DNA of 64,000 nt, taken from positions 2,046,001 to 2,110,000 of the forward strand of contig CBDCCY010000001.1 in NCBI GenBank assembly GCA_965215155.1, in the 5' to 3' direction. A model generated the notes under the pieces. The model ran no database searches. It saw only the letters and a list, made by a program, of their open reading frames with translations, and was not told the origin of the DNA. The DNA comes from JAGWAJ01 sp965215155. GTDB taxonomy: Bacteria; Acidobacteriota; Vicinamibacteria; Vicinamibacterales; UBA8438. Shown piece by piece: positions 54,041 through 62,967 of the stretch (position 1 is its first letter; each line of letters begins with the position of its first letter). Made by a program: the position numbers and the translations under genes.

Positions 54041-56638
54041 GTGCGCGACTACGACCCGCAGACCATCGAACGGAAGTGGCAGCGGCGGTGGTCCGAGGAG
54101 CGGGCGTTCGAGGTCGCCGAAGACCCGTCCCGCCCGAAGTACTACTGCCTGGTGATGTTCGCGTATCCGTCCGGGCACGCGCACGTGGGCCACGTGCGCA
54201 ACTACATGATCGGCGACGTGATCGCCCGCATGAAGCGGATGCGCGGCTGCAACGTGCTCCATCCCTTCGGCTGGGACGCGTTCGGCATGCCGGCCGAGAA
54301 CGCGGCGATCAAGAACGAGTCGCATCCGGAGCGCTGGACCCGCGCGAACATCGCGCACATGAAGAGCCAGCTCCAGCGCCTCGGTATCGGGTATGCGTGG
54401 GAGCGCGAGATCGCCACGTGCGACCGCGAGTACTACCGCTGGAACCAGTGGCTGTTCCTGAAGATGTACGAGCGGGATCTGGCCTACCGGAAGCGCTCGT
54501 CCGTCAACTGGTGTCCCGGCTGCCGCACCGTGCTGGCCAACGAGCAGGTGGTGGACGGGGGGTGCTGGCGCTGCGGGGCCGGGGTCGAGACGCGCGACCT
54601 CGAGCAGTGGTTCCTGCGCATCACGCAGTATGCAGACGAGTTGCTCGAGCGCATCGGGGCGCTCGATGCCTGGCCCCGCAAGGTGCTCACGATGCAGCAG
54701 AACTGGATCGGGCGCTCGGAAGGCGCCCGGGTCCGGTTCGCTCTCCTCGCCGCCGACGGCTCGGGCACGGCCGGGAACGATGCCATCGAGGTCTTCACCA
54801 CGCGCATCGACACCATCCACGGCGCCACGTTCGTGCTGCTCGCGCCGGAGCATCCGCTCGTCGATCGGCTGGCCGACGAGAGCCCCGACCCCGCGAGGTT
54901 CCGGGAGCGCGTCGGACGCTTCCGGGCGCTCGACCGCATGGCCCGCCTGACGGGGCAGCTCGAGAAGGAGGGGTTCGAGACCGGGCGCCGGGCGCGCAAC
55001 CCCTTCACCGGCGAAGCGGTCCCGATCTGGATCGCGAACTTCGTCCTGGCCGACTACGGAACGGGCGCGATAATGGCCGTGCCGGCTCACGACCAGCGCG
55101 ACTTCGAATTCGCGCGCAAGTACGGGTTGCCGGTGCGGGTCGTGATTCAGCCGGACGAGGGCCCGCAGCTCGCGGGGGAGACGCTGGAGGCGGCCTCGGC
55201 GGCGCCGGGAACGGTCGTCGCGTCGGGGGAGTTCTCGGGGCTGCCGAGCGCCGATGCCGCCACGGCCATGACGCGCGCCGCCGAGGAGCGGGGAGTCGGG
55301 CGCGGCGAGGTCCAGTACCGCTTGAAGGACTGGGGCATCTCGCGCCAGCGCTACTGGGGCACGCCAATCCCGATCGTGTATTGCGACGGCTGCGGAGTGC
55401 GGCCTGTGCCGTACGAGGACCTGCCGGTCGAGCTTCCCGACGTCGAGGTCTTCACGGGGCGCGGCGACTCGCCGCTGGCGCAGGTGCCCGAGTTCGTGTC
55501 CGCACGCTGTCCGGGCTGCGGCGGCGCGGCGCGGCGGGAGACGGACACGATGGACACGTTCGTCGACTCCTCCTGGTACTTCTACCGCTTCTGCGACCCC
55601 CACAACCACGCCGCGCCGTTCCGTCCGGAGTCAGTGCGGTACTGGGCCCCTGTCGACTTCTACATCGGCGGCGTCGAGCACGCCATTCTGCATCTGATCT
55701 ACTCGCGGTTCGTGTGCAGCGTGATGCGAGACCTGGGACTGGTGACCCACGACGAGCCGTTCACGCGGCTCCTGACGCAGGGTATGGTGCTGCGCGACGG
55801 CGCGGTCATGTCGAAGTCCAAGGGCAACGTGGTCGATCCGGACGAGATGACCGCCACCTACGGCGCGGATGCCCTGCGCCTCTACGAGATGTTCGTGGCT
55901 CCACCGGAGAAGGAGATCGAGTGGACCGACTCGGGGCTCGAGGGCAGCGCGCGCTTTCTGGGACGCGTCTGGCGCCTGGTCACGCCGTTCGCCGAGGCGT
56001 TCGCCGGCGGCGCCGGTCGCGCCCCCGGTGACGGAGCAACCCCGCCGCACCTTCGCGAGGCCGAGCGGGCGCTGCGGCGCAAGACGCACGAGACGATCCG
56101 CCGCGTGTCGGACGATCTCGACCCGCGGGTGCACCTCAACACGGCTGTCTCCGCCCTCATGGAGCTCGTCAACGAGACCTATGCCTACTGCGAGCGGACG
56201 TGGCTGGGGCCGTTCGCCGCCGCGGGCGACTCGGCGCCGGGCTCCGCTGCGTCGGCCGGGGCGCTCGGCGCGGTGCGGGAGGCGATCGAGGCGCTGATCC
56301 TGATGCTGGCGCCGTTCACACCGCATCTCGCCGAGGAGCTCTGGGAATCGATCGGACATGCCGGCGGTGTCACCGCGGCCGGCTGGCCGGAGTTCGATCC
56401 CGACATTGCGCGCGCGGACGAGCTGGAGCTCCCCGTGCAGGTCAACGGCAAGGTTCGCGCGCACCTGTCCGTGCCGGCGGAGACGCCGGAGGCGGAGGTG
56501 CAGCGCCTCGCGCTCGCCGACCCCCACGTTCAGGCCCGCACGGCGGGCCAGCAGGTGGTGCGCGTCATCGTCGTGCCGCGCCGCCTCGTCAACGTCGTGA
56601 CCCGACCGGGGCCCGCGCAGCGGGCAGGAGAGCACTGA
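54041..56638 (+). CDS. leuS: Leucyl-tRNA synthetase
   Basis: Class I synthetase of 865 residues. The HIGH-type motif is YPSGHAHVGH (42-51), WLxRITxYADELL marks the LeuRS group, the editing domain has TRIDTIHGATFVLLAPEHP, and the KMSKS-type motif is VMSKS near residue 590. The C-terminal domain ends with VQVNGKVRAHL and VxxRLVNVV. The start is GTG 54041. The Zn ribbon CPGCRTV with CWRCG is present. Its stop overlaps lptE as TGATG. Confidence 0.96.
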   Translation: MRDYDPQTIERKWQRRWSEERAFEVAEDPSRPKYYCLVMFAYPSGHAHVGHVRNYMIGDVIARMKRMRGCNVLHPFGWDAFGMPAENAAIKNESHPERWTRANIAHMKSQLQRLGIGYAWEREIATCDREYYRWNQWLFLKMYERDLAYRKRSSVNWCPGCRTVLANEQVVDGGCWRCGAGVETRDLEQWFLRITQYADELLERIGALDAWPRKVLTMQQNWIGRSEGARVRFALLAADGSGTAGNDAIEVFTTRIDTIHGATFVLLAPEHPLVDRLADESPDPARFRERVGRFRALDRMARLTGQLEKEGFETGRRARNPFTGEAVPIWIANFVLADYGTGAIMAVPAHDQRDFEFARKYGLPVRVVIQPDEGPQLAGETLEAASAAPGTVVASGEFSGLPSADAATAMTRAAEERGVGRGEVQYRLKDWGISRQRYWGTPIPIVYCDGCGVRPVPYEDLPVELPDVEVFTGRGDSPLAQVPEFVSARCPGCGGAARRETDTMDTFVDSSWYFYRFCDPHNHAAPFRPESVRYWAPVDFYIGGVEHAILHLIYSRFVCSVMRDLGLVTHDEPFTRLLTQGMVLRDGAVMSKSKGNVVDPDEMTATYGADALRLYEMFVAPPEKEIEWTDSGLEGSARFLGRVWRLVTPFAEAFAGGAGRAPGDGATPPHLREAERALRRKTHETIRRVSDDLDPRVHLNTAVSALMELVNETYAYCERTWLGPFAAAGDSAPGSAASAGALGAVREAIEALILMLAPFTPHLAEELWESIGHAGGVTAAGWPEFDPDIARADELELPVQVNGKVRAHLSVPAETPEAEVQRLALADPHVQARTAGQQVVRVIVVPRRLVNVVTRPGPAQRAGEH

Positions 56639-57210
56639 TGTTGCACGCGACCACGGCGCGCAAGGCGTTCCGAGCCGCCACAGGCTGGACCACGGCCGTT
56701 CTCCTGCTCGGGCTGGGCAGCAGCTCCTGCGGCTACACGCTGGCCGGCCGCGGCTCGTTCCTCCCCGACTACATCGAGACGATCGGCATTCCGATGTTCG
56801 AGAACCTGACGCCGGTCTTCGAGGTGGAGCGGCTCCTGACCCAGGAGGTCCGTACGGCGTTCATCGGGCGGGGATCGTACCGTGTCCAGACCGACGAGGG
56901 GGGCGCCCAGGCGCTGCTGTCGGGGAGCATCAGCCGGATCGACATCCAGCCGGCGAGCTTCAGCGCCGAGCAGCAGGCGTCGCGTTATGTGCTGACTCTC
57001 ACCGCGGCCATCGAGTTCGTCGACCTGACCACGAACGAGGTGATCTGGGACAACCCCAGCCTGATCTTCAGCGAAGAGTACGACGTCGCTTCGGGCGCCG
57101 GCGACGTCACCAACGCGTCGGCCTTCTTCGGCCAGCGGAGCAACGCGGTCGAGCGCATGGCATCCGACTTCGCGACCACCGTCGTCAGCTCCATCCTCGA
57201 AGCGTTCTAG
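56638..57210 (+). CDS. lptE: LPS-assembly lipoprotein LptE
   Basis: 190 residues. A lipobox-type end (LGSSSCGYTLAG) follows a hydrophobic signal helix, so lipidation at that Cys is likely. The mature part has YIETIGIPMFENLT, VQTDEGGAQALLSGSISRI, RYVLTLTAAIEFVDLTTNEVIW and a C-terminal helix, typical of the family. LptE plugs the LptD barrel in the outer membrane. Its place between leuS and holA is the common order. Confidence 0.92.
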   Translation: MLHATTARKAFRAATGWTTAVLLLGLGSSSCGYTLAGRGSFLPDYIETIGIPMFENLTPVFEVERLLTQEVRTAFIGRGSYRVQTDEGGAQALLSGSISRIDIQPASFSAEQQASRYVLTLTAAIEFVDLTTNEVIWDNPSLIFSEEYDVASGAGDVTNASAFFGQRSNAVERMASDFATTVVSSILEAF

Positions 57211-57262
57211 GAGTCTGCGCTGGCCCGGAACTCCCCATGGCACGTTCTGAGGCGCAGACTCC
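57210..57262 (+). repeat. Dispersed palindromic repeat, copy D (long-loop form)
   Basis: GGAGTCTGCGC (57210-57220) and GCGCAGACTCC (57252-57262) are perfect 11-base arms around a 31-base loop. The first base is the last of the lptE stop codon. The loop contains the ATG of holA (57237), so the right arm encodes the N-terminal residues of the DNA polymerase subunit. Close relative: 538-590. Confidence 0.8.
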
Positions 57263-58289
57263 TGGCCCGGTGGCCGGAACGGTCACTCCCGCGGCGCTGC
57301 GTGCCCGGCTCGCGGCCGGCGAGGCGGCGCCGATCTACGTGCTGCTCGGCGACGACGAGCTGGAGAAGTCCGCGCTCGTCGCGGCCATCGAGGAGATCGT
57401 CGACGCCGGGGTACGCGTCTTCAACTGCGAGCGCTTCCACGGAGGGGAGGGACCCCTCGCCGCGGTCCTGGACGCGGCGCGCACCCTGCCGATGATGGCG
57501 CCGCGGCGGGTCGTGGTCGCGCTGCACGCGGAGCGGTGGCTGCAGCCGAAGCGCGAGAGCCGCGCCGCGGCTGACGACCTCGCCGCGCTCGAGGCCTACG
57601 TCGAGGCACCGGGGGCCCACGCGACGCTGGTCCTCGTCGCGGCCGGGCTCAACGAGCAGCGCCGGGCGAGCAAGAGGCTCCTCGCCGGAGCGACAGTCGT
57701 CCGTTGCGGAGGGGTCGGCACCGTGGCCGATGCGCAGCGCTGGGCCCTGGCGCGCCTGCGGGAGAGCGGCAAGCAGGTCGATCCCGCCGCCGCGCGGGCG
57801 CTGGCGGCGATGATCGGCCCGGACATCGCCCGGCTGCGGCGGGAAGTGGATCGGCTGCTCCTCTATGCGGCGGAGCAGCCGGCGGTGACCCTGGCCGACA
57901 TCGCGGCGGTCGCCGGGCCTCCCGTCGCCCACGACGACTGGGCGGTCACGCGCGCCATCGAGCGGGGAGCGGCGGACGTGGCGCTGCGAGAGGTCGGGCT
58001 GGCGCTCGAGGGCGGTGCGGTGCCGCAGATGCTGGTCGGCAAGCTCGCCTGGGTGGCGCGGTCGAAGCTCCCCTCCGCCCGAGTGCCGGCGGCGATTGAC
58101 GCCGTGTTCCGTACGGACAGCGACTTGAAGCGTTCGGCGGGGGAGCCGCGACTGTTGATCGAGCGCCTCGTCGTTGCGCTCTGCGGATGGGGTGCGGACC
58201 GGGCGCCGCGCGGCGCCGCGGGGCGGGGTCGGCCGCCAGGCAGGCCCGAGCGACGCAGGCCGGAGCGCCGGGCCGGAGGACGCGGCTAG
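57237..58289 (+). CDS. holA: DNA polymerase III delta subunit
   Basis: 350 residues. Clamp-loader subunit. It has PIYVLLGDDELEKSALVAAI, the MMAPRRVVVALHAE and the C-terminal helical domain with VPQMLVGKLAWVARSKL. The last ~45 residues are a basic Gly/Arg/Pro-rich tail. ATG 57237 lies inside the loop of palindrome copy D with no Shine-Dalgarno site, so its translation may be tied to lptE; GTG 57270 is an alternative. The stop TAG (58287-58289) is TA plus the first base of the IS that follows, as at dnaJ. Confidence 0.9.
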   Translation: MARSEAQTPGPVAGTVTPAALRARLAAGEAAPIYVLLGDDELEKSALVAAIEEIVDAGVRVFNCERFHGGEGPLAAVLDAARTLPMMAPRRVVVALHAERWLQPKRESRAAADDLAALEAYVEAPGAHATLVLVAAGLNEQRRASKRLLAGATVVRCGGVGTVADAQRWALARLRESGKQVDPAAARALAAMIGPDIARLRREVDRLLLYAAEQPAVTLADIAAVAGPPVAHDDWAVTRAIERGAADVALREVGLALEGGAVPQMLVGKLAWVARSKLPSARVPAAIDAVFRTDSDLKRSAGEPRLLIERLVVALCGWGADRAPRGAAGRGRPPGRPERRRPERRAGGRG

Positions 58290-59477
58290 TGTCCAACGCC
58301 TGAAGTTCTTGACCAGTAGAATCGGCTCGTGGTACGGTCGGCCCGGAAGCGAGGAGGGCCGTGCCGAACCATTACACACGAGAGGTCCCGGAGGTCTCGG
58401 ACGCACAGCGCGAGGAACTGGAGGGTTGGCTGCGCCGGCGCAATACCGCGCAGGCTCTGGCCCTGAGGGCACGCATCGTGCTGCAGAGCGCCGCGGGACG
58501 GAGCGACCAGGTCGTGGCGCAGGCTCTGGGCACGACGCGGGCCACGGTCGGCAAGTGGCGGCGGCGGTTCCTGCGCAACGGCTGCGACGGCTTGCTGGAC
58601 GAACCACGGCCGGGCGCGCCGCGCCGGGTGTCGGACGAGGACGTCGAACGGGTCGTGGTCCGGACGCTGGAGACGACCCCACGGGGGGCGACGCATTGGA
58701 GCCGGGAGTCGATGGCCCGAGCCTGCGGGCTGAGCGCTTCGACCGTCGGCCGCGTGTGGCGCGCGTTCGCGCTCAAGCCCCATCGCAGCGAGACCTTCAA
58801 GCTGTCGCGAGACCCGTTGTTCATCGAGAAAGTGCGCGATATCGTGGGGCTGTACCTGCATCCGCCGGAGCGAGCGGTGGTGCTGTTTGTGGATGAGAAG
58901 TCGCAGATCCAGGCGTTGAACCGTACCCAGCCGGTGTTGCCGATGCGTCCGGGAGCACCGGAGCAGCGGACACACGACTATCGACGGCACGGCACGACCT
59001 CGTTGTTCGCGGCCCTGAACACCGCCACCGGCGAGGTGATCGGCAGGTGCTTTCGGAAGCACCGCTCGGTGGAGTTCAAGCGCTTCCTCGCCGTGATCGA
59101 CAAGGCGGTGCCGCCCGACCTCGACATCCACCTGGTGCAAGCCTCATGCCACCGATCCAGATCGGGACGTCTGGACAACTACGGCACGCACAAGACGGCG
59201 ATGATCCACGACTGGCTGGCACGGCGTCCTCGGTATCACCTGCACTTCACGCCCACGAGCGCATCGTGGCTCAACCAGGTAGAGCGTTGGTTCGCCGAGA
59301 TCACCCGGCAGCAGATCCGGCGTGGAACCCATCGCAGCACCCAAGCACTCGAGGCGGCGATCAAGGAGTACCTGGCGGTCTACAACGAAGACCCCAAGCC
59401 CTTCGTCTGGACGAAGACCGCCGAGCAGATCGGAATCCCTGAAGCGTTACTGCTCACGTATTTCTGACGGTGCACAC
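58289..59477 (+). mobile_element. IS630-family insertion sequence, copy 2 (1189 bp, decayed)
   Basis: Bounded by TA at 58287-58288 and 59478-59479. The ends are the same as in copy 1. It differs from copy 1 by one base change (Cys to Phe at residue 176), a 33-base insertion (about 59138-59170) and a two-base deletion near 59430. It is inserted in CTAG, where the stop codons of holA (plus) and rpsT (minus) overlap. Both are still TAG. Confidence 0.93.
58361..59467 (+). CDS. IS630-family transposase, copy 2 with insertion and altered C-terminus
   Basis: 368 residues. The N-terminal HTH and first Asp region (VVLFVDEKSQ) match copy 1. After HLV comes an 11-residue insert (QASCHRSRSGR) directly before the second catalytic Asp (LDNYGTH). 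A two-base deletion after AEQI changes the end from ILESLKRYCSRISDGAH to IGIPEALLLTYF, and it stops inside the element at TGA 59465-59467. Insertion next to a catalytic loop probably destroys activity. Confidence 0.85.
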   Translation: MPNHYTREVPEVSDAQREELEGWLRRRNTAQALALRARIVLQSAAGRSDQVVAQALGTTRATVGKWRRRFLRNGCDGLLDEPRPGAPRRVSDEDVERVVVRTLETTPRGATHWSRESMARACGLSASTVGRVWRAFALKPHRSETFKLSRDPLFIEKVRDIVGLYLHPPERAVVLFVDEKSQIQALNRTQPVLPMRPGAPEQRTHDYRRHGTTSLFAALNTATGEVIGRCFRKHRSVEFKRFLAVIDKAVPPDLDIHLVQASCHRSRSGRLDNYGTHKTAMIHDWLARRPRYHLHFTPTSASWLNQVERWFAEITRQQIRRGTHRSTQALEAAIKEYLAVYNEDPKPFVWTKTAEQIGIPEALLLTYF

Positions 59478-59758
59478 TAGAGGTTGGCGAGGCGCCGGTT
59501 GAGCCGAGCCTTGTAGCGCGACGCCGTGTTGACGTGGATGATGCCCTTGCCCGCCAGCCGGTCGATCAGGGAGACGGTCGAACGGAACTGGTCGCGGAGC
59601 GCGGCTGTCACTCGCTCGCCGTCAGCGGACGCGGCCGTGTCCATCGCGGCCCGCACCGACCGGAGCGCCCGTCGCATCCGGCTGCGGTACTGACGGTTGC
59701 GGTCGCGGCGCTCGAGACTGCGACGGTGGGCCTTTATCGCCGACTTGTGATTCGCCAT
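59477..59758 (-). CDS. rpsT: 30S ribosomal protein S20
   Basis: 93 residues: MANHKSAIKAHRRSLERRDRNR at the start, GKGIIHVNTASRYKARLNRRL at the end, the all-helical basic S20 pattern. Its stop TAG (minus strand 59477-59479) is built from the TA duplication and the last base of the IS. Before insertion it would have shared a CTAG with the holA stop. Confidence 0.95.
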   Translation of the reverse strand: MANHKSAIKAHRRSLERRDRNRQYRSRMRRALRSVRAAMDTAASADGERVTAALRDQFRSTVSLIDRLAGKGIIHVNTASRYKARLNRRLANL

Positions 59759-59769
59759 GAAGCGCTGCC

Positions 59770-59775
59770 TATACT
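59770..59775 (+). promoter_or_regulatory. -10 box of htpG
   Basis: TATACT, 47 bases before the htpG ATG, in the 64-base region divergent from rpsT. TTGTGA (59745-59750) is a possible -35 box at 19 bases, rather long. Confidence 0.45.
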
Positions 59776-59822
59776 ACTGAAACTGGAGACTACGGGCAAA
59801 CTCTACGCAGGAGCGCGGCAGG

Positions 59823-61745
59823 ATGTCGGAGACGCACACCTTCCGGACCGAGGCTCGTCAGCTGCTCGATCTGATGGTCCATTCCCTGTACTCGAACAAG
59901 GAGATCTTCCTCCGCGAGCTCGTCTCGAACGCGTCGGACGCATGTGACAAGCTGCGGTTCGAGGCGCTCACGGACGCCGCGCTGCTCGCGGACGAGCCGG
60001 ATCTCGCAATCCACGTCCAGGTGGATGCCGGGGCGCGCACCATCACGGTCCGCGACAACGGGGTCGGCATGTCGCGCCAGGAAGTGATCGACAACATCGG
60101 GACCATCGCGAAGTCGGGGACGCGGGAGTTCGTCGAGAAGCTGACCGGAGACGGACCGACGGACGCGCAGCTGATCGGTCAGTTCGGTGTCGGGTTCTAC
60201 TCCTCGTTCATCGTCGCCGAGCGCGTCGTCCTGGAGACGCGGCGGACCGGTCTCGGCGCCGCGGACGGGGTCCGGTGGGAGAGCGCGGGCCAGGGCGACT
60301 ACACGATCGAGCCGCTCGTCCGGGAGGCGCGCGGGACGGAGGTGACGCTGCATCTCCGGGAGGGCGAGGACGAGCTCCTCGACGGTTCGCGGCTGCGGGC
60401 GATCCTCCGCAAGTACTCGGACCACATCACGATCCCGATCCTGATGCGCAAGGAGGAGGTGGCCGGCAGGCAGGTGGACACCGGGGCCGTCGACAGCACC
60501 GAGCGGATCAACCAGGCGTCCGCGCTCTGGGCCCGGCCCAAGTCCGAGATCACGGAGGCGCAGTACGCGGAGTTCTACAAGCACGTGGCGCACGACTTCG
60601 AGCCGCCTCTGGCCCACGTCCACGCCCGCGTGGAGGGGCGGCAGGAGTTCACGCTGCTCCTCTACGTCCCGCGCCGCGCGCCGTTCGACCTGTGGGACCG
60701 GGAGCAGCGCCACGGCATCAAGCTGTACGTGCGGCGGGTGTTCATCATGGACGGCGCGACGGAGCTGATGCCTGCATGGCTGCGTTTCGTGCGCGGCATC
60801 ATCGATTCGAACGACCTGCCGCTCAACGTGTCGCGCGAGATCCTGCAGGACTCCCGCGACGTCGACGCGATCCGCGCCGCCGGCGTCAAGCGGGTGCTCG
60901 GTCTCCTCGACGATCTGGCCGCCAGCGAGCCGGAACGATACGGGGACTTCTGGCGCGAGTTCGGGCAGGTCCTGAAGGAGGGCGTCGGGCAGGACGCGGG
61001 CAACCAGGAGCGCATCGCGAAGCTGCTCCGTTTCGCGACCACCCGTACGGACCGTCCCGCTCAGACGGTGTCCCTCGCCGACTACCTCGCCCGTGCCAAG
61101 GAGGGACAGGAACGGATCTACTACGTCGCCGCGGAGAGCTTCGCCGCGGCGCGGAACAGTCCGCACCTCGAGGTCTTCCGCAAGAGGGGCATCGAGGTCC
61201 TGCTGCTGCACGACCGGGTCGACGAGTGGGTGGTCACCCACCTCCGCGCGTTCGAGGGCAAGCCGTTGCAGTCGGTGGCGCAGGGCGACCTCGACCTCGG
61301 GGCGCTGGCCGGGGAGGAGGACGACGCCCGGCAGGCGGCCGCGGACGACTACCAGCCGGTCATCGAGCGGATGCGGAAGGTGCTCGGCGAGAAGGCGAAG
61401 GAGGTGCGGGTCTCCGATCGGCTCACCGAGTCGCCCGCCTGCCTGGTGACCGACCAGGACGGCATGAGCGCCAACCTGGGCCGGCTGCTCCGCGCGGCGG
61501 GGCAGGACGTGCCGAACCTGCCGCTGATCCTGGAGATCAACCCCGCCCATCCGATCGTGACCCGCCTCACCGACGAGACCGACGACGCCCGGTTCGCCGA
61601 CTGGAGCCACATCCTCTTCGACCAGGCGGTGCTGGCCGAGGGGGGCCGGCTCGACGACCCCGCAGGCTTCGTCAAGCGATTGAACGCGCTGATGCTGAAC
61701 CTGGGCGGGGAGCCGAAGTCCCGCATCTGGACGCCGGGCGGGTAG
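59823..61745 (+). CDS. htpG: Chaperone HtpG (Hsp90)
   Basis: 640 residues. The GHKL ATPase domain shows EIFLRELVSNASDACDKLRF, DNGVGMSRQEVIDNIGTIAKSGT and IGQFGVGFYSSFIVA. The middle domain has LYVRRVFIMDGATELMPAWLRFVRGIIDSNDLPLNVSREILQ in outline, followed by the dimerisation domain. It is divergent from rpsT. With dnaK, dnaJ and clpC it completes the window's chaperone set. Confidence 0.96.
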   Translation: MSETHTFRTEARQLLDLMVHSLYSNKEIFLRELVSNASDACDKLRFEALTDAALLADEPDLAIHVQVDAGARTITVRDNGVGMSRQEVIDNIGTIAKSGTREFVEKLTGDGPTDAQLIGQFGVGFYSSFIVAERVVLETRRTGLGAADGVRWESAGQGDYTIEPLVREARGTEVTLHLREGEDELLDGSRLRAILRKYSDHITIPILMRKEEVAGRQVDTGAVDSTERINQASALWARPKSEITEAQYAEFYKHVAHDFEPPLAHVHARVEGRQEFTLLLYVPRRAPFDLWDREQRHGIKLYVRRVFIMDGATELMPAWLRFVRGIIDSNDLPLNVSREILQDSRDVDAIRAAGVKRVLGLLDDLAASEPERYGDFWREFGQVLKEGVGQDAGNQERIAKLLRFATTRTDRPAQTVSLADYLARAKEGQERIYYVAAESFAAARNSPHLEVFRKRGIEVLLLHDRVDEWVVTHLRAFEGKPLQSVAQGDLDLGALAGEEDDARQAAADDYQPVIERMRKVLGEKAKEVRVSDRLTESPACLVTDQDGMSANLGRLLRAAGQDVPNLPLILEINPAHPIVTRLTDETDDARFADWSHILFDQAVLAEGGRLDDPAGFVKRLNALMLNLGGEPKSRIWTPGG

Positions 61746-61763
61746 CTCCTGGCATCCAGCGTG

Positions 61764-62096
61764 TCAGCCTCGACCCTCGGCCTCGCTGCCGCGGATGCGC
61801 GCGATCTTCCGGTCGCGGTCGGTCGCGAAGCGCGCGAGGTCCCGGCGGTGGTTGGCCTGGAGTTCCGCGCGTGCCTCGGGCTCGAACGTCGTGGCGAGAG
61901 CCGAGTCGAGCAGAATCTCGCTTTCGGCGACCTGTGCGGCGTAGGCGCTTCGGGCTTCGGCGATGGCCGTCACCTGCTCGTCGGAGAGCGCCACCGCCTC
62001 CACGCCGGCCGCTTCGTCCTGCTGCTTCAGCTTCTCCATCGCCAGCTCGAAAGCGCTCTTCGGGGCTCCGCTTGCCACGTCCATCTCCTCCGCCAC
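61764..62096 (-). CDS. Small conserved-type protein of unknown function
   Basis: 110 residues, charged and helix-rich. PKSAFELAMEKLKQQDEAAG is followed by LSDEQVTAIAEARSAYAAQVAE and FEPEARAELQANHRRDLARFATDRDRKIARIRG. The pattern suggests a long coiled coil in two halves. I do not recognise a named family. It is convergent with htpG. GGAGG-type bases precede the ATG at 62096. Confidence 0.7.
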   Translation of the reverse strand: MAEEMDVASGAPKSAFELAMEKLKQQDEAAGVEAVALSDEQVTAIAEARSAYAAQVAESEILLDSALATTFEPEARAELQANHRRDLARFATDRDRKIARIRGSEAEGRG

Positions 62097-62145
62097 CAGG
62101 CCGCGTGCGGTTCCGGCGGGCCGGGAAGCCCGTTGAGGCTGCGGG

Positions 62146-62590
62146 TCATCCGTCGCGGATCACCGTCCCGGCGACCGAGACCGCCAGCCGGGCGCCCGCC
62201 ATCGCGCGTTCCGCGTCCTCGCGCGTGTAGCGTTCCGTCGGTATGAAGTCGTCGTCGCCGTAGAACGAGCGCTCGCGGTTCTCCCGCAGCCAGGCAGAGA
62301 CTGCCGCGAGCTGTTCTCGCCCGGCCGGTAGTCCGGCTTGAGGTCCCAGTACCAGTGGTCGCCTCGCCAGACGCGCCGCGAGCCCAACTCGCGGAGGCGG
62401 TGCCGGATGCGCTCGAGCGCGTCGGCCAGGCAGCCGTCCGGATCGCGGAGGATCCGCGCATCCTCGGTCATGTCGAGCAGCAGCGGCGTCCCCCGAGCGA
62501 TCGCGGCGCGCGTCGCGCGTGCACTCCGACATCATAGTCCGACGGTCTGTTCGTGCGGCTGGCTGCCGGACCGAAACCCGCGTAGGCTTG
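62146..62590 (-). pseudogene. Decayed minimal nucleotidyltransferase (MNT)-like gene, possibly with a HEPN-like tail
   Basis: Three fragments lie in three frames on the minus strand. The first (about 62590-62520) reads GFGPAASRTNRPSDYDVGV, an MNT-type GS-x9-D-x-D region. The second (62471 down to ~62330, with GTPLLLD just before) reads MTEDARIL, DALERIRHRLRELGSRR and HWYWDLKPDYRPGE. The third (to 62146) reads QLAAVSAWLRENRERSFYG, DDDFIPTERYTREDAERAM. One base missing near 62330 would join the last two. The first looks like the catalytic part of a nucleotidyltransferase; the last resembles the C-terminus of HEPN partners, less surely. Either a broken toxin-antitoxin module or sequencing errors. 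Confidence 0.55.
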
Positions 62591-62659
62591 CAGGCGGTGG
62601 CAGGCGCGTCGGCACGGGTCGCCGAGCGCCTGCCACGCCTGCGGATTGGGACGCGCTCG

Positions 62660-62861
62660 ATGACCAGGTTCCTCCTGTGGTGCATTCTGCTCGTCCTGTG
62701 CTGGCCGCTGGCCCTGCTGGCCCTCGTCCTGTATCCGAATCGTCTGGCTGCTGCTGCTTCCGTTCCGGCTCGTCGGCATCGCGGTGGGCGGCGTGCTCGA
62801 GCTGTTCGGAGCGGTCGTCCGGCTCCCGGCCCGGGCGCTCCGCGGACCCCGCGCCGTCTGA
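62660..62861 (+). pseudogene. Small membrane protein interrupted by a one-base frameshift
   Basis: ATG 62660 opens MTRFLLWCILLVLCWPLALL and continues to ALVLYP. Removing one A near 62740 (ccgaatcg to ccgatcg) joins it to IVWLLLLPFRLVGIAVGGVL, ELFGAVVRLPARALRG and TGA 62859-62861, giving about 66 residues with two helices. The restored product is coherent, so either the gene is newly broken or the base is a sequence error. It lies in the otherwise gene-poor stretch 62591-62967, where nothing else was seen. Confidence 0.5.
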
Positions 62862-62967
62862 GAAATCGATTGAGCCCGGCCCCGACACCTGCTAGGATTC
62901 GGGGAACGAGTGGAGCGTCGACATCTGTACGCGTGCGCGCGAGTTCCGTGGACCCGGAAACAGCGAG

